A DNA stretch of 64,000 nt from Streptomyces sp. NBC_01481 (GTDB taxonomy: Bacteria > Actinomycetota > Actinomycetes > Streptomycetales > Streptomycetaceae). Location: positions 124,001 through 188,000 of the forward strand of contig NZ_JAPEPT010000002.1 in NCBI RefSeq assembly GCF_026339995.1, in the 5' to 3' direction. Position numbers and translations under genes: made by a program. The notes under the pieces are model-generated. The model did no database searches. It saw only the letters and a program-made list of their open reading frames with translations, and was not told the origin of the DNA. Every line of letters starts with the position of its first letter. The first letter of the stretch is position 1. Of the stretch, positions 47,614 through 55,591 are shown in pieces.

Positions 47614-48219
47614 ATGATCGGGTTGCGCGGCGGGGGCTGCGAGTGGTCGGGTGGAGATATGCATCGCGGTGGCGGACTGGGCGAGGGGACCGACGGTCTG
47701 GGTCCTGAGCCTGCCCGGCGGGGAAAGCACCGGCGAGGCGAATCGGGCGCGGGTGAACCCATGGAAAGCAGGAGCGGCCGAGTGGGGGTGACCTACAAGT
47801 ACTTCGGCGCACCCGACGGCGCCACGGCGGCGCGCGTGCCGATCTCGATGCGCCCCGAGGAACTGGGCGGCGACGAGCTCGGCATGGGCGGAATGTTCGC
47901 CAAGATCAAGCCGGAGACCATAGCCGCGATGGTGCTGACGGGCATCCAGGGCATGCCGCTGAACAAGGTGCCGCCGCTGGAGCTGGTGGTGCTCCACCCC
48001 GACTACGCGGTGGTCAAGCTGCCGATGACGGTGGTCGACCCCCTGCGCGGCATCGGCGAGGAGTCGGTGGGCGCGGCGGCCTTCATATGGTCGACGGTCC
48101 CGGACCGGGGCGGTCCGCGGGACGCGTTCAATGTGTACCAACTGCTTCACGAGTGGCAGGACTTCTCGGTGCGGTTGCATGAGGCGGGGCACCAGCCGTA
48201 CTGCCTGGTGTGGCCCTAG
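47614..48219 (+). CDS. Conserved hypothetical protein
   Basis: Protein of 201 residues I do not recognise. The first 60 residues are Gly- and Arg-rich and low-complexity; the C-terminal 135 form a folded domain with Y-K-Y-F-G-A-P-D-G, M-R-P-E-E-L-G-G-D-E-L and H-P-D-Y-A-V-V-K-L-P-M-T-V-V-D-P-L. No signal peptide or helix is seen. The ATG at 47614 has GGGGGAGG about 10 bases upstream; the true start could be later, at an internal ATG or GTG near 47762-47785 that would drop the low-complexity tail. It is divergent from hemL. Confidence 0.65.
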   Translation: MIGLRGGGCEWSGGDMHRGGGLGEGTDGLGPEPARRGKHRRGESGAGEPMESRSGRVGVTYKYFGAPDGATAARVPISMRPEELGGDELGMGGMFAKIKPETIAAMVLTGIQGMPLNKVPPLELVVLHPDYAVVKLPMTVVDPLRGIGEESVGAAAFIWSTVPDRGGPRDAFNVYQLLHEWQDFSVRLHEAGHQPYCLVWP

Positions 48220-48313
48220 CGGGCCTTGTCCGGCCGATCGTGCAGGCCGACCCCGGGCGCGCCGTTGACCTGGGCGAAGCGCAGATCGCGGGCGGGCGGC
48301 GGGCGCAGGCGAC

Positions 48314-48880
48314 CTACGGCCGCCAGTGCGGATCGCGGCCCGTCAGCCCCAGCACCCGGTCGAAGGCGGACGCGTCCTCCCCCACCTCGACGGGCTCGCC
48401 GTACACGCCGCCCTTGTGGGCCATCGGCGCCAGCTCCGCGAGGGCGGGCTCGATCTCCTCGACGACGGCCGGGTCGGGCGTGAAGTCCTGTCCGGTGGCG
48501 CGGGCCAGGTCCCAGGCGTGCACGGTCACATCGCCCAGCGCCATGTTGGCGACGGTCCTGGCCGGGAAGCCCATCCTCCCGGTGGTGCCCTCCTCGGCGC
48601 CGGGAGCCGCCCACGCCGCGACGAGTGCGTGGGCCTCGTCGGCGAACCGGGACCGCCAGTCGCCCTCCATGTAGTGCGGTTCGGCACCGAAGTCGGATTC
48701 CTGCTTCGCTGCCAGCTTCTGGAAGTTGATCAGCACCTGGATGAGGTGATCGGTCAGAGTGCGTACGTCGTACTCGGCGCAGGGCGTCGGGTCGGCCAGC
48801 TGGTCCTCGGTGATGCCGCGCACCACCGGTACGGCACGCCTCGCCGCCGCGTCGAGCAGCTCACTGATCGGTTTCGTCAT
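48314..48880 (-). CDS. TIGR03086-family metal-binding protein (DinB/mycothiol-S-transferase fold)
   Basis: Protein of 188 residues, helical, of the actinobacterial DinB-like family that includes mycothiol-dependent maleylpyruvate isomerase. Metal ligands are suggested by L-T-D-H-L near residue 44 and V-H-A-W-D-L-A near 121. P-T-P-C-A-E-Y-D-V-R-T-L is typical. Small-molecule detoxification with mycothiol is the family role; the substrate here is unknown. It is divergent from an AraC regulator gene with a 63-base gap. Confidence 0.8.
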   Translation of the reverse strand: MTKPISELLDAAARRAVPVVRGITEDQLADPTPCAEYDVRTLTDHLIQVLINFQKLAAKQESDFGAEPHYMEGDWRSRFADEAHALVAAWAAPGAEEGTTGRMGFPARTVANMALGDVTVHAWDLARATGQDFTPDPAVVEEIEPALAELAPMAHKGGVYGEPVEVGEDASAFDRVLGLTGRDPHWRP

Positions 48881-48943
48881 GCCTCGACGGTAGGCCCGGC
48901 AGAGTCCCTGCGTATTGAACAAACGCGACATAGGATCCGCGTC

Positions 48944-49858
48944 ATGGCAGGTCCGCGCCGCGACACCAGGGGAATCGTCGAAGCCCGCGAGCTCTTCGCA
49001 CGGGTCGACTTCCGCCGCCGCGAGCCCGCGCCCGAGCTGCGTCCGTATCTCGAGCACTACTGGCTCATCGACTGGGACCTGCCGGAGCCGTACGCCTCGC
49101 ATGTCGTGCCGCATCCGTCCGTGAACGTGGTCTTCCAGCGGTACGGCGACAAGCCGCCGTGGGGCGAGGTCGCGGGCATCGGCCTGGGGCTGTTCACGCA
49201 GAAGCTGGAGGGGCGGGGGCGGGTGTGCGGGGTGCAGTTCCGGCCCGGCGGCTTCCGGCCGTTCGCACCCGGGCGGCCCGTGTCGGACTGGACGGGGCAG
49301 CGCCTGCCGCTCGCGGACGTCCTCACAGGAACGGACACGGCGGACGCGGACACGGCGGACGCGGACACGGACACGGACACGGCGGACGCGGACACGGACA
49401 CGGCGGGCGCGGTCCTCGCGCCGGAGGCGGAGGACGAGCGGGTCGCCGCGCTCGACGCCTTCCTGCTGGGGCTGGAGCCCGCGGCGGACCCGCAGGCGCT
49501 GCGCGCGATGGGGCTGGTCGATCTGGTGCGCAGGGACCGTACGATCCGGCGGGTCGCCGAGCTGGCGGAGGCGGAAGGGGTGTCGGCGCGTTCGCTGCAG
49601 CGGCTCTTCGCGGCGTACGTCGGGGTCGGCCCCAAGTGGGTCATCCTGCGCTACCGCATCCATGAGGCGCTGGAGCGGGCCGAGGCGGCGGAGGACGCCG
49701 CGGCCGAAGCAGGAGGCGGCGGGGGCACGGACGCCGGCGTCCTGGACTGGGCCGCGCTGGCCGCCGAGCTCGGCTACAGCGACCAGGCCCATCTCGTACG
49801 GGACTTCACGGCGACGGTGGGCGTACCGCCGACCGCCTACGCGCGCCAGGCCCCTTAG
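48944..49858 (+). CDS. AraC family transcriptional regulator
   Basis: Protein of 304 residues. The N-terminal domain (Y-L-E-H-Y-W-L-I-D-W-D-L, then V-V-P-H-P-S-V-N-V-V-F) is the sensor type common in actinobacterial AraC proteins. The C-terminal region has R-T-I-R-R-V-A-E-L-A-E-A-E-G-V-S-A-R-S-L and D-Q-A-H-L-V-R-D-F, the two helix-turn-helices. Residues about 127-152 are a low-complexity Asp/Thr/Ala run from a 6-base DNA repeat. The stop codon TAG uses T and A of the flanking TA and the first base of MITE copy C. Divergent from the DinB-like gene, which it may control. Confidence 0.85.
   Translation: MAGPRRDTRGIVEARELFARVDFRRREPAPELRPYLEHYWLIDWDLPEPYASHVVPHPSVNVVFQRYGDKPPWGEVAGIGLGLFTQKLEGRGRVCGVQFRPGGFRPFAPGRPVSDWTGQRLPLADVLTGTDTADADTADADTDTDTADADTDTAGAVLAPEAEDERVAALDAFLLGLEPAADPQALRAMGLVDLVRRDRTIRRVAELAEAEGVSARSLQRLFAAYVGVGPKWVILRYRIHEALERAEAAEDAAAEAGGGGGTDAGVLDWAALAAELGYSDQAHLVRDFTATVGVPPTAYARQAP
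49330..49411 (+). repeat. 6-base tandem repeat inside the AraC gene
   Basis: About thirteen copies of GGACAC / GGCGGAC-type hexanucleotides in tandem. In the AraC gene they encode repeated Asp-Thr and Ala-Asp pairs in the linker between the sensor and DNA-binding domains. The unit length keeps the frame, so changes in copy number would change linker length without a frameshift. Confidence 0.75.
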
Positions 49859-49939
49859 GTCCTGTCCGGCCGATCTTGCCGGGCTCTCGTGCCCTGGCAC
49901 GGCGCCTCGCTGATCCGGCCTGATCGGCCGGACAGGACC
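49858..49939. mobile_element. MITE-like inverted-repeat element, copy C
   Basis: The shortest copy, 82 bases. Ends GGTCCTGTCCGGCCGATC and GATCGGCCGGACAGGACC are perfectly complementary over 18 bases. TA flanks both ends (49856-49857 and 49940-49941). The interior has only part of the core (CCGGGCTC, CGTGCCCTGGCACG, CGCTGATCCGGCCTGATC). It starts at the G of the AraC stop codon and ends 6 bases before the stop of the next, convergent gene, and it could serve as a terminator for both. Confidence 0.8.
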
Positions 49940-49945
49940 TAGCTG

Positions 49946-50566
49946 TCAGTAACTCTCGGTGACTCCGACCGCGCCAGTGCCATGGGCGGCCGCGTACCGC
50001 AGCACCCGCAGCGGCCCGTCCAGCAGCGTGCGCGCGTCGAAGCCGGGCTCGTCGCTCATGGCCGACATCCAGGCGTCGACACGGCCGATGATCTCGGTAC
50101 GGCAGGGCCCGGTGACGGCGAGCACGGACTCGGCCTGCGGCAGGACGGCCCGTACCTCGGCGGCGGTCAGCAGGAAGTCGCCGAACCAGCCGGGCAGCCG
50201 GGCCACGGCCTTGGCTCCCAGCCCGTAACAGAGGGCGACGGCCGGATCGCCCTTGCGAGCCGCGGCCGCGAACGCGGCCTCCCCTTCCGCGTCCCGCAAC
50301 AGGTCCATGCCCGCCTCCTTCATCGCGGCGACGGCCGGCGCGCTGGGGCCGCCACTGCGCGCGAAGGCGGCGAAGCGGAGGGCTGCGTGCGTGGGCCCCG
50401 GCGTGAAGTACGGTTCGCGGTCACCGCCGCCGAGCCACCACGCCAGATCCGCGGCGTAGCCCGGGGGCGTGACCCACTCCCCCTCCAGGTGCGCGAAACG
50501 CCCGGGCAGGGCGGCGACTTCGGCATCGGGGACGGCACCGATCGCCCACACACCGGTGAAGCTCAT
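49946..50566 (-). CDS. Conserved hypothetical protein
   Basis: Protein of 206 residues that I do not recognise. It has M-S-F-T-G-V-W-A-I-G at the N-terminus, an aromatic-rich stretch D-L-A-W-W-L-G-G-G-D, and a helical middle. No signal peptide, membrane helix or catalytic motif is visible. It is divergent from a GNAT gene with a 45-base gap, and its end lies 6 bases from MITE copy C. Confidence 0.65.
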   Translation of the reverse strand: MSFTGVWAIGAVPDAEVAALPGRFAHLEGEWVTPPGYAADLAWWLGGGDREPYFTPGPTHAALRFAAFARSGGPSAPAVAAMKEAGMDLLRDAEGEAAFAAAARKGDPAVALCYGLGAKAVARLPGWFGDFLLTAAEVRAVLPQAESVLAVTGPCRTEIIGRVDAWMSAMSDEPGFDARTLLDGPLRVLRYAAAHGTGAVGVTESY

Positions 50567-50611
50567 CCTCAGGACCCCCGGTTGTCCGACCCCCGTCTTA
50601 CAGTGCGTGAC

Positions 50612-51148
50612 ATGGAGATCAAAGCATCGGCGGTACGGATCGAGCCATGGTCCGAGGACGACTTCGACCTTCTCCGGGCTGCGAACGCACCGGAGTTGAT
50701 GGAACACCTGGGAGGCCCGGAGACAGAAGAGCAGCTGGTCAAGCGGCACGCGCGCTATGTGGAGCTGAGCTTTGACCGTACGGGCAGGGGCCGGATGTAC
50801 CGCATCGTCCTGGAGGAGACCGGGGAGTCGGTGGGCTCTGTCGGCTTCTGGGAGAGGACCTGGCAGGGCGAGGAGGTGTACGAGACGGGGTGGGGCGTCC
50901 TTCTCGGCTTCCAGGGGCGCGGGATCGCGACATCGGGCACGCGCGCGGTGGTCGAGGCGGCGCGCGCCGAGCGCAAGCACCGCTATCTGCACGCGTTCCC
51001 GCCGCCCGACAACGGCCCGTCGAACGCGGTGTGCAGGAAGGTGGGCTTCGAGCTGCTGGGCGAGTGCGACTTCGAGTACCCACCGGGCCATGTGGCGGTG
51101 TCCAACGACTGGCGGCTGGACCTGTGGGGGACTCCGCCCACCAGCTGA
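50612..51148 (+). CDS. GNAT family N-acetyltransferase
   Basis: Protein of 178 residues with an acetyltransferase_3-type GNAT domain. The acetyl-CoA loop G-F-Q-G-R-G-I-A-T-S-G is near residue 100 and N-x-V-C-R-K-V-G-F is near 139. The final segment D-W-R-L-D-L-W is common in actinobacterial relatives. The substrate is unknown. Confidence 0.82.
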   Translation: MEIKASAVRIEPWSEDDFDLLRAANAPELMEHLGGPETEEQLVKRHARYVELSFDRTGRGRMYRIVLEETGESVGSVGFWERTWQGEEVYETGWGVLLGFQGRGIATSGTRAVVEAARAERKHRYLHAFPPPDNGPSNAVCRKVGFELLGECDFEYPPGHVAVSNDWRLDLWGTPPTS

Positions 51149-51192
51149 CGCGCGGCTAGCGCGCGGCTGACGCGCGCCTGGTGCGGGTCTGC

Positions 51193-51239
51193 TTGACGAG
51201 AGGGCCACTTTCACGGATATTTATCTGCGTCACGCAGAT
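51193..51239 (+). promoter_or_regulatory. Promoter with overlapping palindrome, NmrA-type SDR gene
   Basis: TTGACG (51193-51198) and GATATT (51216-51221) are separated by 17 bases, a good sigma-70-type promoter. Just downstream, ATCTGCG-TCA-CGCAGAT (51223-51239) is a 7-bp palindrome where a repressor would block initiation. SDR genes like this are often controlled by HxlR or MarR repressors; a MarR gene lies 2 kb away. Confidence 0.55.
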
Positions 51240-51286
51240 TCTGTGTGGCGTCAAATAATGCGCAACTCACTCAAGGAACCTCACCC

Positions 51287-52150
51287 ATGACCGTCCTCGT
51301 CACCGGAAGCCGCGGCAAAGTCGGCTCCGCCCTCATCGCGCTCCTCCACGAGGCCGGAGCCGACGTCCGCGCCGCCTCCGCCGCTCCCGACGAGCTCAGC
51401 CTCCCGACGGACGTCGAAGCCGTGCACTGCGCGCTCGACGATCCCGCGAACTTCCCGGCCGCCCTCGACTCCGTGGCCTCTGTCTTTCTGTACGCGGAGC
51501 CGTCGCAGACCCGCGCGTTCCTCGACGCCGCCGAGGCGGCGGGCGTCGAACACATCGTGCTTCTCTCCTCCAGCTCCGTCCTCGATCCGGGCGCCGCCGA
51601 CAACCCGATCGCCGCGTCGCATCTCGCCGTCGAGCAGGCACTTGCCGCCTCGCCCGTCGAGACGAGCGTGCTTCAGCCGGGCGCCTTCGCGGCCAACGCG
51701 TTCCAGTGGCGCTGGGCGCTGGAGTCCGCGGGCTCGATCGACCTGCCGTACCCCGGCAGTTACGGCGATCCCATCCACGAGCGCGACATCGCCGAGGCGG
51801 CGTTCGCGCTGCTCACCCGGCCGGAGCTGCGCGGCAGGACGTACCACCTGACCGGCCCCGAATCCCTCACCTTCACCGAACAACTCGCCATCCTGGAACG
51901 CGCGGTCGGCAGCCCCTTCCCCTACACAACGGTGACCCGCGAGGCCTGGAAGGCGGCCATGGCCGGATACATGCCGGGCGCCTTCGCCGACGGACTGCTC
52001 GACTACTGGGCCTCGACCGACGGCTCGCCCACGCCGCTGACCGACGCCGTCGAGGAACTGACCGGCCACCCGGCCCGCAGTTTCGCCGCGTGGGCGGCGG
52101 AGAACGCCGACGCCTTCAAAACGGCCTGGCTGACGCGGGCCGCCCGATGA
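51287..52150 (+). CDS. NmrA-like NAD(P)-binding SDR protein
   Basis: Protein of 287 residues of the atypical SDR (NmrA/QOR2-like) group. The nucleotide motif T-G-S-R-G-K-V-G is at residues 6-13. It lacks the Y-x-x-x-K of classical SDRs, as is normal for this group; members sense NAD(P) or reduce quinones. The middle has L-L-S-S-S-S-V and L-Q-P-G-A-F-A-A-N. The ATG at 51287 has AAGGA 8 bases upstream. The Mut7-C gene begins 12 bases after its stop. Confidence 0.85.
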   Translation: MTVLVTGSRGKVGSALIALLHEAGADVRAASAAPDELSLPTDVEAVHCALDDPANFPAALDSVASVFLYAEPSQTRAFLDAAEAAGVEHIVLLSSSSVLDPGAADNPIAASHLAVEQALAASPVETSVLQPGAFAANAFQWRWALESAGSIDLPYPGSYGDPIHERDIAEAAFALLTRPELRGRTYHLTGPESLTFTEQLAILERAVGSPFPYTTVTREAWKAAMAGYMPGAFADGLLDYWASTDGSPTPLTDAVEELTGHPARSFAAWAAENADAFKTAWLTRAAR

Positions 52151-52162
52151 CATGCTGGCGGC

Positions 52163-52894
52163 GTGAACGGACCGGAAATCCATCTCAGCGTCGCCCCTGA
52201 GCTGCGCCTCTTCGTCCCTTCGGACCGCCGCCAGGGACGTACGGCCCTGGTCACCGACGGATCGTCGACCCTCGGCCATGTCATCGAGTCGCTCGGCGTC
52301 CCGCTCACCGAGGCGGGCCGGGTACTCGTGGACGGCCACGAGGTGCCCGTCTCCCACATCCCGAGCACGGGCGAGACCGTCGAGGTGTTCGGCGTCGAAC
52401 GGCCCCAGGAGGTCCCCGGAGCCCCGCTGCGCTTCCTGCTCGACGTCCACCTCGGCACGCTGGCGCGACGGCTGCGGCTCCTCGGCCTCGACGCCGCGTA
52501 CGAGAACGAGGACATCGGCGACCCGGCACTGGCCACCCTCTCGGCGAAGGAGCAGCGGGTCCTGCTCTCCCGGGACCGCGGACTGCTGAGGCGGCGGGAG
52601 ATCTGGGCGGGGGCGTACATCTACAGCGACCGCCCGGACGACCAACTGCGGGACGTACTGGAGCGGTTCGCGCCGAGGCTCGCACCCTGGACCCGCTGCA
52701 CGGCGTGCAACGGGCAGCTGACGGATGCGGACAAGGACTCGGTCCAGGACCAGTTGCAGCAGGGCACGCAGCGGACGTACGACGTGTTCGCGCGGTGCAC
52801 GGCCTGCGAGCGCGTGTACTGGCGGGGCGCGCACCATGCCCGCCTGGAGGCGATCGTCGAAGAGGCACTGAGGGAATTCGGCGACGCCGCATAA
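52163..52894 (+). CDS. Mut7-C family RNase-like protein with ubiquitin-like N-domain
   Basis: Protein of 243 residues. Residues about 6-85 form a beta-grasp (Mut7-C ubiquitin-like) domain, and residues about 92-235 are the Mut7-C (DUF82) PIN-like RNase domain: F-L-L-D-V-H-L-G-T-L-A-R-R-L-R-L-L-G-x-D, L-S-R-D-R-G-L-L, then a zinc ribbon with C-T-A-C (near 178) and C-T-A-C (near 212). A role in RNA processing is predicted from the family; no target is known. GTG start. Confidence 0.85.
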   Translation: MNGPEIHLSVAPELRLFVPSDRRQGRTALVTDGSSTLGHVIESLGVPLTEAGRVLVDGHEVPVSHIPSTGETVEVFGVERPQEVPGAPLRFLLDVHLGTLARRLRLLGLDAAYENEDIGDPALATLSAKEQRVLLSRDRGLLRRREIWAGAYIYSDRPDDQLRDVLERFAPRLAPWTRCTACNGQLTDADKDSVQDQLQQGTQRTYDVFARCTACERVYWRGAHHARLEAIVEEALREFGDAA

Positions 52895-52895
52895 T

Positions 52896-53055
52896 CCAGC
52901 CCGTCCGGCGTTTGAGGACACTCCCCCCAGAAGGGCGTATGGGGGCTCGGGGGCGGAGCCCCGGTTCGCGCCGCGAAGCCGGCGCGGGGGGTCTGGGGGC
53001 TTGCCCCCAGTTCGGGGAGGGGCGGGTTGGGGAAAGCCCGCCGCAGGCGCCCCGC
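52896..53055. repeat. Streptomyces intergenic repeat, single unit
   Basis: Shares CAGCCCGTCCGGCGTTTGAG and GTCTGGGGGCTTGCCCCCAG with the 18.94 kb element and contains several local hairpins (GGGGGCGGAGCCCC, GCGCCGCGAAGCCGGCGC). It fills the gap between the convergent stops at 52894 and 53092, where it should act as a terminator. Confidence 0.7.
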
Positions 53056-53091
53056 ACCCCGCACCGCACCCGGCGCGCCCCGCGCCCCGCG

Positions 53092-53574
53092 TCAGAGCTC
53101 GCCGCCCCGCAAGCGCTCCACCTGCGTCGCACTGAGCTCGACCGTCCGCCTCATATGCGCAGTGAGGAGCGCGATCTCCTCATCGCTGTACTCGTCGAAC
53201 ATGGCGAACCACGAGCCGTTCAGCTTCTGCCACACCTCGCCGAACTCCGCCATGCGCTCGGGCACCATCGTCACCAGCACCCGCCGCCGGTCGTCGATGT
53301 CGCGCTCGCGCGTGACATATCCGGCCCGCTCCAGCCGGTCGACGAGCCGCGTCGCGGACCCGGTGGTCAGCCCGGTCAGCTCGGCGACACGTCCGGTGGT
53401 CACCGGGCCGGGCTCGAGCGCCAGCAGATTGAGGCACTGCAAGTCGGTGGGATGCAACCGCAGATGGTCGGCGAGGGCCTGGTTGAACAGGGCGTACGAG
53501 GCCATGTAGCGCCGCGAGGCGGTGGACAGCTCGTCCATCAGCCTGCCGCGACCGGCAGCACTCTTCTGCGTCAT
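53092..53574 (-). CDS. MarR family transcriptional regulator
   Basis: Protein of 160 residues with a winged helix: T-T-G-R-V-A-E-L-T-G-L-T-T-G-S-A-T-R-L-V-D-R-L-E-R-A-G-Y-V is the recognition region and R-D-I-D-D-R-R-R-V-L-V is the wing. MarR dimers bind small phenolic or oxidised ligands and repress nearby genes. Target unknown. ATG at 53574. Confidence 0.88.
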   Translation of the reverse strand: MTQKSAAGRGRLMDELSTASRRYMASYALFNQALADHLRLHPTDLQCLNLLALEPGPVTTGRVAELTGLTTGSATRLVDRLERAGYVTRERDIDDRRRVLVTMVPERMAEFGEVWQKLNGSWFAMFDEYSDEEIALLTAHMRRTVELSATQVERLRGGEL

Positions 53575-53702
53575 GCAGAGATTGTACGAACCAAGCTGAA
53601 CCGTCGGCGCCAGCCAGGCGATCACCTCCTCCCGGGACGTGTCACCTGGGCACAGGGCCGCTGAATCAGCCCGATGCGTGGCGCAGGCGACCTGTCCGCC
53701 CC

Positions 53703-54185
53703 TCAGAAGGCGTACAGGTCCCCGGTGGCGGGCGTGAGCACCCGATGCTCGTTGTTGTCCGGATTCCGGTCGGTCGCGCCGCCGTTCCACTGGGTGCCGA
53801 CCCCTACGACGACCTCGGCCGGCGTCCCGACCGTCCGCAGGTCCAGAGTGATCCGGCGGCCGGTTCCACCGGCCCGCAGCGCGCCGGTCGCGCACAGGAC
53901 CACCCTGTCGCCGCCCCACAGGCACCTGGCGGGCAGCACCTGGGCACCGGCCATCGGCACCGAGAAGGACACCCGCACGGTCGCGTCCGCGAGGCTCGCG
54001 GGGCCATGATTCTCGGAGACCAGCGAGACCCCGAGCCGCCCGCTCGTCAGCGAGACATGGCCGTGGTGCGCGACATCCGCCTCCGGTGCGATCGCCAGGC
54101 CGTCCGCACCCGCGCTCGTCCCCGCACCGACCACCATCGCCACCGCGGCGGCGACCGCCGACAGCTCCTTGCGCATCACGAACAT
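53703..54185 (-). CDS. Secreted hypothetical protein with beta-sandwich (DUF11/CARDB-like) domain
   Basis: Protein of 160 residues. The signal peptide runs from V-M-R-K-E-L-S through a hydrophobic core to about residue 27 (T-S-A-G-A-D). The remainder is a beta-rich domain with [14 protein letters not shown] and a late D-R-N-P-D-N-N, the latter typical of DUF11-type repeats in surface proteins. Start could be 54185 or the ATG at 54176. No partner gene is seen. Confidence 0.68.
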   Translation of the reverse strand: MFVMRKELSAVAAAVAMVVGAGTSAGADGLAIAPEADVAHHGHVSLTSGRLGVSLVSENHGPASLADATVRVSFSVPMAGAQVLPARCLWGGDRVVLCATGALRAGGTGRRITLDLRTVGTPAEVVVGVGTQWNGGATDRNPDNNEHRVLTPATGDLYAF

Positions 54186-54294
54186 GACCGGAAGATACCT
54201 TTTGACTGTAAATATTGCTGATTGCCCGTCAGCCCCGGCGAGTCCTGGGCACCTTGCGCCGGGCTCCGGAAGCCTCGCGTGGCAGGCTGCCCCC

Positions 54295-54630
54295 ATGCTC
54301 GTCGTCCGTTCCGCAGCCCTCTTCCTCGTCGCCGCCGTCTTCGAGATCGGCGGAGCCTGGCTCGTCTGGCAGGGACTCAGGGAGCACCGGGGCTGGATCT
54401 GGATCGGCGCGGGCGTCATCGCCCTCGGTGCGTACGGCTTTGTCGCGACGCTCCAGCCGGAGGGCGAGTTCGGGCGGATCCTCGCCGCGTACGGCGGAGT
54501 CTTCGTCGCGGGCTCCCTCGCCTGGGGCATGGTCGCCGACGGCTACCGCCCGGACCGCTGGGACGTGATCGGGGCGCTGGTCTGCCTGGCGGGCATGGCA
54601 TTGATCATGTACGCACCACGGAGCCGCTGA
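54295..54630 (+). CDS. ynfA: YnfA/UPF0060 family small membrane protein
   Basis: Protein of 111 residues with four membrane helices of the UPF0060 family, related to small multidrug transporters. Family segments are [24 protein letters not shown] and [13 protein letters not shown]. Function is not established. The start is at ATG 54295. Confidence 0.88.
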   Translation: MLVVRSAALFLVAAVFEIGGAWLVWQGLREHRGWIWIGAGVIALGAYGFVATLQPEGEFGRILAAYGGVFVAGSLAWGMVADGYRPDRWDVIGALVCLAGMALIMYAPRSR

Positions 54631-54702
54631 CGCCGTGCCGTCGCTCGCGGGACCCGCCGCCTATCCTGGGCCCGTATCGATCACATGCGCGAGGAGTACG
54701 AC

Positions 54703-55467
54703 ATGACCGCCGCTGGGACCCCCGTCGCCGTCATCACCGGAGCCAGCAGCGGCATCGGCGCCGCCACCGCACGCGGGCTCGCGGCCGCCGGGTACCACGT
54801 CGTCCTCACCGCCCGCCGCAAGGACCGTATCGAAGTGCTCGCGGCCGAGCTCGCCGCCGCGGGCCACCGTGCCACCGCGTACGCCCTCGATGTCACCGAC
54901 CGACCGGCCGTCGACGAGTTCGCCCTGTCCCTCGACCGCTGCGACGTCCTCGTCAACAACGCGGGCGGCGCACTCGGCGCGGACACCGTCGCCACCGGCG
55001 ACCCCGCCGACTGGCGCCAGATGTTCGAGGTCAACGTCATCGGCGCGCTCAACACCACCCAGGCGCTGCTCCCGGCCCTCACCTCCGGAGGCGACGGCAC
55101 CGTCGTGATCCTCTCCTCCACCGCGGGCCTCGCGACCTACGAGGGCGGCGGCGGCTATGTCGCCGCCAAGCACGGCGCTCACGTCCTCGCCGAGACCCTC
55201 CGCCTGGAGATCGTCGGCGCCCCGGTCCGGGTGATCGAGATCGCGCCCGGCATGGTCAAGACCGAGGAGTTCGCCACGACCCGCTTCCGCGGCGACGAGG
55301 AGAGGGCCGCCAAGGTCTACGCGGGCGTGGCCCAGCCGCTCACCGCCGACGACGTGGCGGACACCATCACCTGGGCGGTCACCCGCCCCTCGCACGTCAA
55401 CATCGACCTCCTCGTGGTCCGCCCCCGCGCCCAGGCCTCCAACTCCAAGGTCCACCGCGAGCTGTAG
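54703..55467 (+). CDS. Short-chain dehydrogenase/reductase
   Basis: Protein of 254 residues, classical SDR. The cofactor motif is T-G-A-S-S-G-I-G (12-19 from this start), the N-N-A-G motif follows near 84, and the catalytic Ser and Y-x-x-x-K are in L-S-S-T-A-G-L and G-Y-V-A-A-K-H. YdfG/serine-dehydrogenase-like members reduce 3-hydroxy acids; substrate unknown. The ATG at 54703 has GAGGAG 6 bases upstream and is preferred over the ATG at 54685. Confidence 0.87.
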   Translation: MTAAGTPVAVITGASSGIGAATARGLAAAGYHVVLTARRKDRIEVLAAELAAAGHRATAYALDVTDRPAVDEFALSLDRCDVLVNNAGGALGADTVATGDPADWRQMFEVNVIGALNTTQALLPALTSGGDGTVVILSSTAGLATYEGGGGYVAAKHGAHVLAETLRLEIVGAPVRVIEIAPGMVKTEEFATTRFRGDEERAAKVYAGVAQPLTADDVADTITWAVTRPSHVNIDLLVVRPRAQASNSKVHREL

Positions 55468-55591
55468 GCCCCACCCTCCGTCCCAGTCGCCGAGGCGAGG
55501 CCTGGTACGCGTTGCACCCGGCCGGGTGCACGCCCGCGCGCTGCCCCCACGTACAGGGCCCACCGCACTGTGTCTGAGGTCGCGGGCGGCT

